A stretch of DNA of 61,323 nucleotides from Nemertoderma westbladi. Its lineage: Eukaryota > Xenacoelomorpha > Nemertodermatida > Nemertodermatidae. Below are positions 47,021-59,572 of the stretch, piece after piece. The notes beneath the pieces are model-generated. The model saw nothing but the letters and a program-made list of their open reading frames with translations, made no database searches and was not told where the DNA came from. Location: contig JAUCBJ010002117.1 of NCBI GenBank assembly GCA_032718475.1, forward strand, positions 1 through 61,323. Direction: 5' to 3'. The position numbers were made by a program, and so were the translations under genes. Numbering within the stretch: the first letter of the stretch is position 1; the number at the start of each line of letters is the position of its first letter.

Positions 47021-48647
47021 ATCTGCTATCTGAGTTTATTAATATCGAAATGAGTTTATGTTTAGGCGAGCGGACGTCGCTGCCTACCTCTCTTTGCCCC
47101 CGGACAGTGGGATTCTCAGCGCCGATGTACCGTCGTCGCGGTGTTTACGCCAACATGTAGCAACAGCACGACAACGATAACCGGCACAAGTCACTCCACT
47201 GTCCGTCCCAAAGGCTTGAATCCACTTTAGGTTCTTTCTATAGGAGAGTTGGGCTACTTTCACAATTGCGACTAGCTACTGTAAACATACTTTAGCAGTA
47301 ACATTCACCTATAAACGCACAAATTCCACACAACTGTCACCAATTGTACACATACAGGCCATTTGTCCGTTAGTCAGTGCCTTCCAGAATGTCACGTTAT
47401 TACTGTGTATCTTTGGATACTAACAGTGTGCTATGTATTCTCTATGCTATGCAATGGGACAAGCTTTCTATTGTTCTTTTAACTTGCTTCTAATTCTAGC
47501 GTGGGTGTTGCTATGGTGACATTATGGAAAGCTAGCGGTAGAATTAGGGTAATTCTCATGCATACAGATCTGGAATGCTATTTAATAGTAATTCTTTAAT
47601 TGTCAATATCCTCTTTATGCATGATTTTATTAATTTTATCGGCTATTGACTATATGTTGGAGATTCTCGCACTCTAATACACTCAATAGGATGAATCTCC
47701 GCTCCCATGATCTATTAATTAATGGAATTTTGGGAATGTTATAAATTGCACAAAATGACAATTTATGAAATTCATTTAAAATATGAATTTAAATTTATTC
47801 CCGTGAATTTTATTATTTGATGTTAAAATTGACACAATTTTTATTCCAGAGCATGTCTGGGGACTGAGGATCCTTAATTCTATAAAATTGTCTTTTAAGA
47901 GTATCGGTAAGTGCTGCGATATCTTAATTGACTAGAAATTTTAAAGGATCTGAATTTTACAGATTTTAATAAATATTAAATTAATATTTAAGATGGGCAC
48001 CGATTTATTCCAGAACTTGTCTGGAGACGTTAACCATTGATTCTAGAATTTGTCTTTCAAGTATATCGGTGGGTGCCGCGATATCTTAATCGACTAGAAT
48101 TACAGATGGTCAAAAGGTTTAACAGATTTATTTGCGTTTCACGCTACTGTTAGAGGGACATCACGCTACTATATGTATTATTATATATGGTATGAGAGCA
48201 ATATCGCACGAAGCAATGTCAGTGTGAAGAGGCAAGTCGTTTCCAAGGTCTACCCAGAGCTTGGTTTAGCCGAGACACGAGGATCTGAACTTTGCATTCC
48301 TAATACTCTGCCTACCAATAATACTTAAGTATAGTAGGAGCTTTATTGTACTTTAATAAGTACGGACATTTCATCTTACTGTAGTCACGTATTTATAATA
48401 TGATACGGACAGTAAGGAAAGAGAAAAAATAATTATTTCTCGCCGTCGCACTAAATATATTATAAGTAATTACGTACGTAATAAACACTAATATATTGCA
48501 CTAATCTACTAAATAATCACTAAAATAACATTCTACTAAATAAAATTAAAGGAAACGATTATAATAAAATTACATAATAATACATACATAAATATAAAAT
48601 AAAAACAAATATAAAATGATATAGTCACACGCCCACTCCATATGTTA
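47021..48647 (-). other. Non-coding part of the LTR element; 163-bp direct duplication
   Basis: No ORF; this is where integrase would be expected. Two copies of about 108 bp begin at 47838 and 48001 (TTATTCCAGAGCATGTCTGG and TTATTCCAGAACTTGTCTGG, both running on to a GATATCTTAAT word). The rest is AT-rich. Confidence 0.7.
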
Positions 48648-51542
48648 TTACGTTATGGAGTCCCTAGATATTTGTCGGATTAGGGAAGTGGTCGTAGGAA
48701 GAGTATCTTGCCTTCCATAGTTTCCGGACAGTTTTCGGTCTCTTTCCAGTAAACATAAACGACTAGCTGGGCGATTGAGTTGTTGTGTTACTTTCTCCGC
48801 TCCCTTGGCCTGTCTAATCTCCGCCGTGGTAAGATGAGGAGGCCATTCTTCTTCTTCTTTACTTAAGGAGTCGGATCCACCTAACCAGCCTGGAGTATCT
48901 ATCAGTTCTTGAGGAGTTGCTCCTCTGGAAGCGATGTCGGCTGGATTAATCGTCCCAAGGCAATGTCTCCATTGATCTACATTGGAGTTAATATCGTCAT
49001 TATCTGAGGAGTATGGTGTTCCCTCAGTTGGATCGTCCACATCACTGCTCTCCACTTCCCATTCCTTTACTTGGTATACCTGTTGTTGAGGTAATCTCTC
49101 TTTGAGAGTTCTACGGGAAGGGCCAGTGAAGTACCAACCTACTCTAGTTCTTACCGCATAGGTTTGTAGTGGCTGCGGTTGAGCAGGCCGTTTCTCCAAT
49201 GTCTCGAGCGCCTCATGCGCGTTTTGGCCGATGAGTATTTGCACTCCAGGATAATCTGTCTGGAATCGAGGTATCTTAAGATGTTGGATGCTCTCATCCT
49301 CGTCCCAATTATAGAGGTCTGCTTGGGTAGTAGCGAAGTTCTTTATAGCCACCATTTTTACCGACCTTATACCTTGTGCTCCTAATTTATCCTGGGGGGT
49401 GGACAACACACCTACATAGTAATCTGCCGTTATGGTAGATTTCCAAACCTGCATAATTCCGGACATATTCAACTTAGTTTGGAATTTGGGTTGTCCAGCA
49501 AAGATGTCTTCGGCTAGTTCTTGATCGATGAATGTTCCTGTGCTGCCGGAGTCAAGGAGGGCGTTCACTATGTAACTTTTGGTAGGACCGTGAACTCTTA
49601 CCTGCACTACAGGAAATTCTCTGATTCCTACGTTGGAAGTTGGAGGTTTCCAAGATGGTTGTCTGTCAAAGGTAGTTAGGGGGAACTCATTGTCGGTGCC
49701 CTTCTCGCAAGCAAGCGCTCGATACACCGCGGTATTGATTAGGTAACAGGATTCGTTGGCGTCGGAGAATTCGTCAGTATAGAATCCTTCCATCTCAGAC
49801 TCTTGATCAGTGTCATTTACATCACTGAATTGGACATGTAGTTCGGGCTCACCTACCTGACTCGGGTTGTTTCGTTCGAACTCACTGTGTAACAAGATGT
49901 GATGTTTCGCGCCACACTTTGCACACTTTTCGTCGGAGTAACAGGTTCGCCGTTGGTGTCCTGATCTAAGGCAATTATAGCATAACCGCTTATTCCACAG
50001 GACTGCACGTCTGTCTACAAGGGATTTCTTTAGAAATTCAGCACACGCACTCAAACGGTGGGGCCCGTCGCACAGCGCACATTTTGGTTTGATATTACTC
50101 ACTTTACCTTGGGTAATGTTATGCACTCTCGTTCTTTCTTCGGGCTTTCTTCCGTGAATTCTCTTAGGAGACGTAGGAGGAGTTGTTGTTACCTGTTCTC
50201 TCCTGTCACTGGTTCGAGACTTGTATTTACTTACGTCTTTATAGGTCTTGTTGTCATAGTAAGATTTTGCTGTGTCTTTCCCGCTGTCCTCTTCTTGAGA
50301 AGCTTGGCTTTCGCCGTCGTCAGTATAACACACTGGTATTATCCTTCTCCTAGAAACGGGTTTCTCACTTACCTTATTTTCCCATGTTTTCTCTCTGGAC
50401 TGCTTTATGAGTTGTAATTTTACTTCACTATCTAAGAAGGACATGAGATCAGCCATGGTAGGGCTTCGTCGTTGTTGTTCATTCATGTACAACACTTTCT
50501 TGTCCCAGCGTGTACATACTCCACCCTTTGGTAAAGTAGAGACTACGGCTCCAATAACCATGGAACTCTGATATTCATGAGACTTACCTAACCAGTCCAA
50601 TTGTCTACAGAGCTCCTGAATCTCATCGGAAAACTCTATAATCCCGTTACTAAGGAAGTTTCGGGGGGCTACTAATTTTGCATACAAATACTTAGCTATG
50701 TTATCCTTGTTACCATACCTGATGTTTAATGTGTCCCAAACTTGTCTTAATCCATCTGGATGTCCAATAAACTTTAACGCCATTAACTTGGGAGGTCCTT
50801 CCAAGCACTTGATGAGGAATCTAAGTTTCTCTCCATTAGATAGTACAGAGTTCTGTATGCTATCTTTGTAATATTCATTGAAAGGTAACCATTTCATCTC
50901 ATCTCCATTGAATTGGACGATCTCTCCCACTTTAACCGCTTGGTGGGCTTCTGTACTAGCCATCTGACGCGTAAAGCTTTCTTGGGCCATCGTGTTATTT
51001 AATATCGAATTATCGGTATATAAATTTCTCGGATCATTATCAGGTCTATAGGGAATATCATTAACAACAGGTTTATAATCACCCTTAGTAGGGTTTGCTA
51101 TAGGAGTTTCTACTTCACTAGCAGTATAGATGCGTGTAGGCTTCACACCTTGCGCATGTAATACTTCAGACCTAACAGGTTGACACGATGTTACAGGGGG
51201 TATTGGTATACCCTTTTGTATATTGACTAATTTGTCGCGTTCCAGCGCGATACTTTGCTGCACTTCTTGCAATTCTGCCCTACCTTCCCTTACTGTTCCC
51301 TTAAGTTGGTGGACAGTCTCCTGCATCTGTCCGAGCAGGAGATTCATCCCCCGACGTCCCTCCTCTACCCACTCGACCGCCGAAGCGGGAGTCGCCAACA
51401 TTGTAGCGGGCCGACGCGGGACGACGGGAGACAAATCCTTGATTTCTCTCTCTGCTTCCAGGACAGGGATATTCTCATGGACTGTTCTACCAGGTACAGG
51501 CAGTGTAGTACCGTGTAAAGGGAATTTAGAGTACAGGGGTCT
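48648..51542 (-). pseudogene. BEL/Pao gag-protease ORF fused to an RNase H stump
   Basis: Open frame of 928 codons counted from 51434 (frame open to 51542). Residues about 165-345 hold a DUF1759-like gag region (VQFNGDEMKWLPFNEYY, KLRFLIKCLEGPP). Three zinc knuckles lie at 451-516 (C-x2-C-x4-H-x4-C twice, then C-x2-C-x4-H-x4-H). An aspartic protease motif ALLDSGSTGTFID starts at 625. After about 815 the sequence jumps to WRHCLGTINPADIASRGATP and a WPPHL end, the region that normally follows RNase H in Pao elements. The whole RT is therefore deleted, in frame. No integrase follows. Confidence 0.82.
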
Positions 51543-52773
51543 CTAGCACAGGAGTGGCTTTGGGAACGACAGGCCTAATTATTTCAGGCTCATCAACTAT
51601 GGTAGGGAGTCTTTTGACCTTAATAATTTGGTCTGTGGGTTCTGTACTACCTAAGTCTGTGCTAGCTAGTTGTCTTCTAACCGCTGGGGGCAAATCAGGC
51701 AATTTGTGACGGTAAGATGTTTTTCTACGCCTGCTTAGACGAGATCTATTTCCTCCGCCTTCAGGATCTGTAGTCTCGCCTTCTTCCGATGATGTGTATT
51801 CTTGGCGTTTGGGAGTAGATTGACTCATCATCTGCATTTGACTAGCAGTTAACTGTTTATTTATGCAGTCTTGCGTCTCTTGCAGATTTTCCAACTCCAG
51901 TTGGGTAGTCTCCTCAGACGCTCTCAGTTCTGCTTCTGCCACCGCTGCCTTTCTTTCTGCTTCTGCAGCTGCCGCTGCCTTTGCTGCTTCTGCTTCTGCC
52001 GCTGCCGCTGCCTTTGCTGCTTCTGCTTCTGCCGCCGTTACTGCTGCTGCCTTTCGGTCCTCTATCCGTTTTTTCTTTATTTGTTCTTCTTGGACTCTAA
52101 CGAGGCGGAGTTTTTCATCAAATTTAGCTTGGTTTGCAGCTAACATTTCCGCATCGATTGCGTCCAACACAAGCTTGGTTCCTTCACTATTAGGGCGAAG
52201 TCCAGACAGTCGTCTCCTCAACTCTTCGTCTCCTATGAATCGCTGATAGTCTGACAGATAGATGTCAATGGCGTCTCTAGTTCGCGGTTTCTCTGCTGCT
52301 GTTAATTCGCTTTCCACTTCGCTTTCCACTTCGCTTTCCACTTCGCTTTCCACTTGAGAAGAAGTGGCGTCGGTTGATTCTTCATAGGTTGGCCGTTCAT
52401 CATAAACCGTATCCGCCATCTTCGCTCTGCGTTCGGGCGTCCGCTCAACAGTATCCGAACTACTGGAGCTATCGGGCTGCTGAGAACTAGGTTCTTGGCT
52501 AGGATGTTGCTGCTGTTTGATAGCTGCTTCTTGATCCCGCTTGACTTGGGCCCGAGTGCCGATGATAGACCTACGCTGTTCTACTAGCCTAGGGTCTGAC
52601 ACTACTACTGTAGGGATGGCCTTTCTTACAATAGTAGGTGACTTAGACTTGGATCTAGGATGTTCTATACTTGGATCTTGGTCACAGATCCTTTTAATAC
52701 GCTGTCTAAGTCTAATACTCATTCTAACACTTTCTAAGAGACTATCTGACAGTGATTTGGTTGCGTCTGACAT
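51526..52773 (-). CDS. Gag N-terminal ORF, coiled coil
   Basis: 415 codons from ATG at 52773. Residues 140-156 are four VESE repeats (12-bp repeats in DNA, 52310-52358). Residues about 205-305 form an Ala/Glu/Lys coiled coil with a tandem EAEAAKAAAAA. The C-terminus is basic. The stop at 51526-51528 overlaps by 14 bases the open frame of the next ORF, so one frame change would join the two into a single gag. Whether this is a mutation or programmed shifting cannot be told. Confidence 0.7.
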   Translation of the reverse strand: MSDATKSLSDSLLESVRMSIRLRQRIKRICDQDPSIEHPRSKSKSPTIVRKAIPTVVVSDPRLVEQRRSIIGTRAQVKRDQEAAIKQQQHPSQEPSSQQPDSSSSSDTVERTPERRAKMADTVYDERPTYEESTDATSSQVESEVESEVESEVESELTAAEKPRTRDAIDIYLSDYQRFIGDEELRRRLSGLRPNSEGTKLVLDAIDAEMLAANQAKFDEKLRLVRVQEEQIKKKRIEDRKAAAVTAAEAEAAKAAAAAEAEAAKAAAAAEAERKAAVAEAELRASEETTQLELENLQETQDCINKQLTASQMQMMSQSTPKRQEYTSSEEGETTDPEGGGNRSRLSRRRKTSYRHKLPDLPPAVRRQLASTDLGSTEPTDQIIKVKRLPTIVDEPEIIRPVVPKATPVLETPVL

Positions 52774-55034
52774 GTTTGTTTACACAGTTGAATGCCAGAA
52801 ATAAATACAGTTAAAGTAAGTCTAGTAATTCAGTATCACTGTTAGCCTAATAATTAATTACCGATACTGCTACTCAGTGTAGCGTGATATATATATAATA
52901 TATTAGAATACCGGTATGCTTATAGTATATATATAAGTATTATTACAGACTAGATTTGTCACAGAGTACCGGTATATAAATTTAGCACAAATATATATAA
53001 ATATATAATAGGCCTATCGTGAATACCGGTATACAGCTGACACTTATAGTATATATAAGTATAATTATTACAGACTAGAATTAATTACAGAGTACCGGTA
53101 TGATTTCAGCCTAAATTTATAGAATAAATATAATAAGCCTATTGTAAATACCGGTATGTCAATTATTTTAAAATAATTGAATTTCTGAATGTTAGGGGTT
53201 ACTTGGTTACTTTACTTACTTTATTACCGTTATTTGAGCAGCAGTCGAACTGATATTAAGACCTAAGTGTTGTATAACAGGCCTACTATTTTATTAATAG
53301 ATTTAGTGGATTTATATGTACCCGTATGAGGGGTTTTGTTACAATATTGAAATAGATGTTACTATTTCTGGGAAGTAATCACTACACAAAAGCTGTGCGC
53401 TCTCAGTGAAGTGCTACTCATTAGACACTAAAACAGATAATTCTACTTCCTAAGTTACTTATCTACGAATTACTTACGATACGGGTGAGATTAAATCTCT
53501 AATTAAACTCAACAAATTACAAAAAACACAAATACGAAATTTTAGGGTAATTTTACAAGGAACTACAAACCAGTCTAACAGAGTGTTAGATTTTCTGGTT
53601 ATTACATCGGACAGGATACTACGGTATTTGAAAATAATAAGTAGTAGTAAATATATTGCACTGTCCAGATAGGAAAATACCACCGCCTGACGACCTATAG
53701 CCATATCGCTATAGGTACTACGTTATGTATCACGGAGTGTTCCTACCTGGAAGTTAATTACCGCGGACTACCAGATCCAACGTGCCTATTAACCACTTTA
53801 CAACACAAATATACTGCCTACACACTAATTACTTCGGAAAGCACTGTACACTAAACCCTAAATTAGGTACAAGTACTGATACAACAAATAATCAGTAGTT
53901 AAATATACTTGAACAGTTAAAAGAACCACGGCATCTGCTGGAGTGACCGAAGCACAAAGTCACCAGTCTTTTCCTACGCCAAGCAGCCCGTGTAGTACCG
54001 GGGTTAATTTAACTATAACGGTATGTGTAACAAGCACAATTACTGTAGGAATAAACTTGGGGACATGAATGTTGCGAATAATCGCATAAACTCTGAATAA
54101 TAAATATTACGCTACCTGTACAGAATACTCAAACAAATACAAACCAAACGCTGGCAGACTACCACCAAGCCTAAATAAACTACAGTATGTGCAGATTCCA
54201 AAATGGTTAGTTAGTATGCGTTCTAACACGGTAGTACGACTTATTCTTTAAGAGGGGATTGACCTTACAGCTATGGCTGCCCCAACTTACTAACTGGCAC
54301 TTTATCAGACAAACTCTACACACGCAGCAATCTCTTCAGACCTAATAATAGCTAGACAACAATCCAGCCTACAAAATATCTGAGTAATAACTATTACGGT
54401 ACCTGAACAGACCACACAAACAAACACAGGCCAAAACGCTGGCAGAATACTGTCAAGCCTAAATAAACTACAGTATGTGCAGATTCCAAAATGGTTAGTT
54501 AGTATGCGTTCTAACACGGTAGTACGACTTATTCTTTAAGAGGGGATTGACCTTACAGCTATGGCTGCCCCAACTTACTAACTGGCACTCTATCGGACAA
54601 ACTCTACACACGCCGTAATCTCTCCAAACCCAACAACAATCTAACAACAGTCCGGCCTACAATTATCTGAACAATCTGAGCAGACTTACACGTCTTCAGC
54701 TCAATATTAACTTACATGTAAATAAAACCGACAGAAATAAGTAAAATCTCAATAAAAAACCAGGGCTGCAGTCCCTGATTAAATACTAAGACCTACCGGT
54801 ATACAATAATCAAAATCGAATAATACTAATGTACTTATACTGGAAGTACCGGTTAGGACAGTTGGGCCTACGGACCTACAGAAGTACCGGTTCTGACAGT
54901 TGGGCCTACGGACCTACAGCAGTACCGGTTCTGGCAGTTGGGCCTACTGACCTACAGAAGTACCGGTTCAGGTTTACCGGTCGACCAGTACTTTCAATTT
55001 TATTGCTTACTGCAATAAAGACAATAACTGTTAT
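52774..55034 (-). other. Long leader of the LTR element with tandem repeats
   Basis: Non-coding 2.3 kb between 5' LTR and gag. It holds a 124-bp duplication (52919-53160, units with CACAGAGTACCGGTAT or similar), a 288-bp direct duplication (about 54113-54690, with TTAGTTAGTATGCGTTCTAA twice) and a 38-bp minisatellite (54843-54976, about 3.5 units, GTACCGGTT...CAGTTGGGCCTAC). The word TACCGGTA recurs throughout. Confidence 0.75.
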
Positions 55035-56289
55035 TGTACGCGCTTTTGAAGACCTTTAGCAGTTTAACCTGCCAAAATTTATATGTCTTTTGGTTTATAA
55101 ATAGACTTTAGAAGTTGACAAATATTTAATACCAATAAACACAACATTAGCAGAAGCCAGCCTAGTGCGCGTCCATTCACCCACTGGATATACCCGGGAG
55201 ACTGGATTCTGAGGGCTTAGATTATTATTGCAGTGTAAGCTTACTGTATTATTCGATTGATTGTTAATAAATAATTTCTGACTAATATTATTCACTTTCG
55301 GGAAATATTAACAGTTCCTTTAGGACGTGGCGCTCTATCTAGGTAAACAGAGATATGACTTATACTAATCACAACGGTAAGTCGGTGAGGCTTATGATTC
55401 ACGTATGAGGCGCATTCTTTAGGAAATGCTTAGTTATCAGTCACAATCAGGCACACTACCGGTAACACACAATACTGCTCACTAATTTGCCGACCGTCAA
55501 TGAATTTTATCATATATAAAGAGAACAGCAACGGACTCATGTAGTGCTTATCAAATAGCATTAAATTCACTACAAACCACAATAATATAAGTCGCAATCG
55601 CTATATATAACCCGTCTCTCTAACCTGTAGTGTATCAAGAAAATTGGGAAATTTGGGTTCTTTATAGATGTTATCCAAATAATATTCAACCAACTGATAC
55701 AAAATATGACAACAGCAAACAGCAGCACAACAATGTATGTTGAACCGATAATGCAAGACTGAACGGAGTTGCACCGATAACAGTTATACGCTCTATAATT
55801 TAAGCCTACTAATGTTTCTTCTAAAGTATGAAAACGAATTGACTCTAGAGCCGGTGTTCCTGGCCTAGATAGAAACAACACAACAGTAACAAGAAAAACA
55901 GTAAGACTGAACACTCCTAGCATGATCTGCCAAAATATCTCCACATCGACAGAAAAAATCGCTCTGATTGGCTGTTAAGCTAAACAAAGAACCATGTGTC
56001 CAATGGCCGTTTCCATGTCAGCAACCAGCTGTTAGATGTCGTAAGCTGAATCATCAAGGCTAAGCTGTGCCAGGGTATTTGGTGCATTGCGGGTTTTTTG
56101 CCTTACCATGTCCGCCAAAGCACACATATAGAAGAATGACGTTTATGTCCGTTAAAACACCTATAACGGTACCTTGCGGGCGAGGGGGATATATATATAG
56201 TTAGAGAGCTTTTTAGAGTATTCCAGCGCCTGGGGGGAAACTGGATTGCAAAGCAAAAGGGCCAGTTATATCCCACAGAAGCTTTTACA
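55035..56289 (-). repeat. 5' LTR of the BEL/Pao-like element
   Basis: 1255 bp, TG...CA. In transcription sense a TATATATATATCC motif (plus-strand 56187-56200) lies about 90 bp into the LTR and may be its TATA box. Divergent island at 55716-55772 relative to the other LTR. Confidence 0.9.
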
Positions 56290-56846
56290 GGAGGGTCGAC
56301 GACTTCCAGTACCTTGGACTATGGATAGAGAGTAGCAAAAAGGACATAGAAGTTAGGAAAGCAAAGGCTTGGGTAGCTCTATCAAAAATGGATACCATCT
56401 GGAAATCAGATCTCTCCAGGCACCTGGAGACTAAGTTCTTTCGAGCCACAGTGGAAAGTGTATTTTTATACGGGGGTGAGACCTGGACACTGACTAAATC
56501 ACTTGAACAACGAATTGATGGTTGCTACACAAGACTACTAAGGGCAGCCCTAAACATCAGCTGGAGACAACACATAACAAACGCCGAGCTTTATGGTACA
56601 ATACCACCTGTATCAACCACCCTCCGTGACCGCAGATTAAGATTCAGTGGGCACTGCTGGCGAATACCAGATCTACTTTTCTGGCAACCAACTCATGGAA
56701 AGCGTGGTCGTGGACGACCTGCCATAACATATATAGATCAACTTGAAAGGGATACTGAACTTGGGAGAAACGAAATTGCGACAACTATGGAGAATCGGGA
56801 AGCCTGGAAGGATCTCATTTCCACTGTCCGAGTTCGCTCGACCTAG
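56290..56846 (+). pseudogene. LINE RT C-terminus, cut at the LTR edge
   Basis: An open frame runs from the LTR border (RRVDDFQYLGLWIESSKKD) through FLYGGETWTLTKSLEQR, LNISWRQHITNAELYGT, RLRFSGHCWRIPDLLFWQ, HGKRGRGRPAITYIDQ and EAWKDLISTVRVRST to a TAG at 56846. This is the thumb and C-terminal region of a LINE ORF2. It is the best preserved copy of this family here but lacks the RT core. The missing 5' part is not found left of 44235. Confidence 0.87.
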
Positions 56847-57000
56847 TAGTTGAATAATTTTCAATAAAAAGCAATAAGTGTTTCTATTTATTTATAATAT
56901 AAAATTCATGTATATCTCTGTAGCACTGACTCTAGGTAGTTGTAAAAGCAAAACCCGAACCTATACTTTTTACTTTATTATTCATTTTGTTATTGGCAAT

Positions 57001-57961
57001 AATAGGGTTGGTGGGCGAAAAATTGTTGGTCTAGAAACATTCGAATAAGGGGTAACAAGGTGCCCTGAATCGAGTGGCGGAGTGTGTTGTTTGTAAAAAC
57101 GAAACGGTCGAAATGGCGGGTTTAAGTAAGCCCGGGGAGGACATTTTGAAATTCGGCTGTGATTGGCTGCTACATATTTGACGTCATTACGCAGTGCTAT
57201 GATAATTTCTTATATTGTTTTCTATGGAGGGTGATTTTCGATCGATTTAAATTCACATTAAATCTCACTGACCGAAGCAACAATACAGCAATATGCCTAC
57301 TCCAAGGACTACTATACTACTATATATATATATATACTATACCATAACATCAAAATATACTTTAATGTAATTTTTTATATACTATACCATATATACTATA
57401 CTATATAGTATACTATACTATATAGTATACAGTACTATATACTATACCATATACTATACTACTACTACTGTACTAGTATAGTAGTCCTTGGCCTACTCCG
57501 ATAATGCAATGCAATAGGTGGTTAGGGCTGAGTTGGTGAGTGCTTGCGTACGGGGTCAGGCAATCTACCAAGTTTGCAAAATTGCAAACAGTATTTTATA
57601 AATGTTCATGATCATGAATTTAAGTGATTGTAATGTTAAAAGACGCGCAAGACTCTCCGCTTTCAATTGATATAAGCCACGTGTAAAATGATTGAGATAA
57701 AATGTGTATTTAAATCGATCGAAAATCACCCTCCATAGAAACCAATATAAGAAATTATCATAGCACTGCGTAATGACGTCAAATATGTAGCAGCCAATCA
57801 CAGCCGAATTTCAAAATGTCCTCCCCGGGCTTACTTAAACCCTCAATTTCGACCGTTTCCTCGTGTTTTTACAAAAAACACACCCGCCACTCGATTCAGG
57901 GCACTTTGTTACCTCTTATATTATTTCTAGCCCAACTATTTTTTCGCGGACCAACCCTATT
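57001..57961. mobile_element. Foldback/MITE-type element with ~265-bp inverted repeats
   Basis: Arms 57001-57265 and about 57697-57961 are imperfect inverted copies starting AATAGGGTTGGT. They share AATTCGGCTGTGATTGGCTG and ATCGATCGAAAATCACCC-type words. The centre (57300-57490) is made of palindromic TATACTATA words. The mirrored short ORFs in the arms are by-products. No transposase. Confidence 0.82.
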
Positions 57962-58167
57962 GTACATTTTTTTACAATTTTACAAATTTTAACCTGCAGG
58001 GCAAAATAATTCAGATATAGCGAATCCCGATATTTTGCCATCGGGATCCCGTTGCAACACTACTTTAGTTTATTGTTGTGGTTAGAACAAAGTGCCACTG
58101 TCACTTGCTCCTTTCCCTTAATTGATATTAACATTGAGTCGAGATATTAATTCACAGGATCTGCGTC

Positions 58168-59572
58168 AAGTCCCCACCCCCTGTCTCCAAGTCCCTACCC
58201 CCAGTCTCCAAGTCCCCATCCCCTGTCTCCAAGTCCCACCCCTGTCTCAAAGTCCCTACCTCCTGTCTCCAAGTCCCACCCTTGTCTCCAAGTCCCACCC
58301 CCTGTCTCCAAGTCCACATCCCCTGTCTCCAAGTCCCCACCCCCTGTCTCCAAGTCCCCACCCCCTGTCTCCAAGTCCCCATCCCCTGTCTCCAAGTCCC
58401 CACCCCCTGTCTCAAAGTCCCCACCCCCTGTCTCCAAGTCCCTACCCCCTGTCTCCAAGTCCCACCCCTGTCTCAAAGTCCCTACCTCCTGTCTCCAAGT
58501 CCTACCCTTGTCTCCAAGTCCAACCCCCTGTCTCCAAGTCCACATCCCCTGTCTCCAAGTACCCACCCCCTGTCTCCAAGTCCCCACCCCCTGTCTCCAA
58601 GTCCCACCCCTGTCTCAAAGTCCCTACCTCCTGTCTCCAAGTCCCACCCTTGTCTCCAAGTCCCACCCCCTGTCTCCAAGTCCACATCCCCTGTCTCCAA
58701 GTCCCTACCCCCTGTCTCCAAGTCCCCACCCCCTGTCTCCAAGTCCCCACCCCCTGTCTCCAAGTCCCCACCCCATGTCTCCAAGTCCCTACCCCCTGTC
58801 TCCAAGTCCCCATCGCCTGTCTCCAAGTCCCACCCCTGTCTCAAAGTCCCTACCTCCTGTCTCCAAGTCCCACCCTTGTCTCCAAGTCCCACCCCCTGTC
58901 TCCAAGTCCACATCCCCTGTCTCCAAGTCCCCACCCCCTGTCTCCAAGTCCCCACCCCCTGTCTCCAAGTCCCCATCCCCTGTCTCCAAGTCCCCACCCC
59001 CTGTCTCCAAGTCCCCACCCCCTGTCTCCAAGTCCCCATCCCCTGTCTCCAAGTCCCCACCCCCTGTCTCCAAGTCCCCACCCCCTGTCTCCAAGTCCCT
59101 ACCCTATGTCTCCAAGTCCTTACTCCCTGTCTCCAAGTCCCACACATTCTCAAAATCCCACCCCCTGTCTCCAAGTCCCCATCCCCTGTCTCCAAGTCCC
59201 CACCCCCTGTCTCCAAGTCCCCACCCCTGTCTCCAAATCCCAACCCCATATCTCCAAGTCCCTACCCCCTGTCTCCAAGTCCCCATCCCATGTCTCCATG
59301 TCCCTACCCCTGTCTCCAAGTCCCTACCCCCTGTCTCCAAGTCCCCATCCCATGTATCCATGTCCCTACCCCTGTCTCCAAGTCCCTACCCCCCTGTCTC
59401 CAAGTCCCCACCCCGTCTCCAAGTCCCCACCCCCTGCCTCCAAGTCCCCACCCCCTGTCTCCAAGTCCCCACCCCCTGTCTCCAAGTCCCCACCCCCTGT
59501 CTACATCCCCACCCCCTGTCCCCACCCCCTGTCTCCAAGTCCCCACCCCCTGTCTCCAAGTCCCCTACAACC
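58168..59572. repeat. 21-bp C-rich minisatellite
   Basis: About 67 units of CCCCACCCCCTGTCTCCAAG plus T, with variants CCCCATCCC, CCCTACCC and CCACATCCC. The - strand has GGGGGTGGGG in each unit, so G-quadruplex formation is possible. A 21-bp period leaves all frames open, explaining the 509-codon ORF at 58122-59651. Bases 57962-58167 show nothing. Confidence 0.93.

Larger units (their letters stand above)
44235..56289 (-). mobile_element. 12-kb BEL/Pao-like LTR retrotransposon, internally deleted
   Basis: Two LTRs (44235-45492 and 55035-56289) start TG and end CA. Between them, on the - strand, are a long leader, a gag N-terminal ORF, gag with zinc knuckles and protease, a stump of RNase H, and two accessory ORFs. 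The reverse transcriptase core and integrase are absent. No matching target-site duplication flanks it (bases before 44235 and after 56289 differ), and no standard primer-binding site starting TGG follows the 5' LTR. It is probably a defective or recombinant copy. Confidence 0.85.

Noticed and set aside
56673-57801. Small ORFs repeated on opposite strands
   Set aside because: They come from the inverted arms of the foldback element or the reverse of the LINE ORF.
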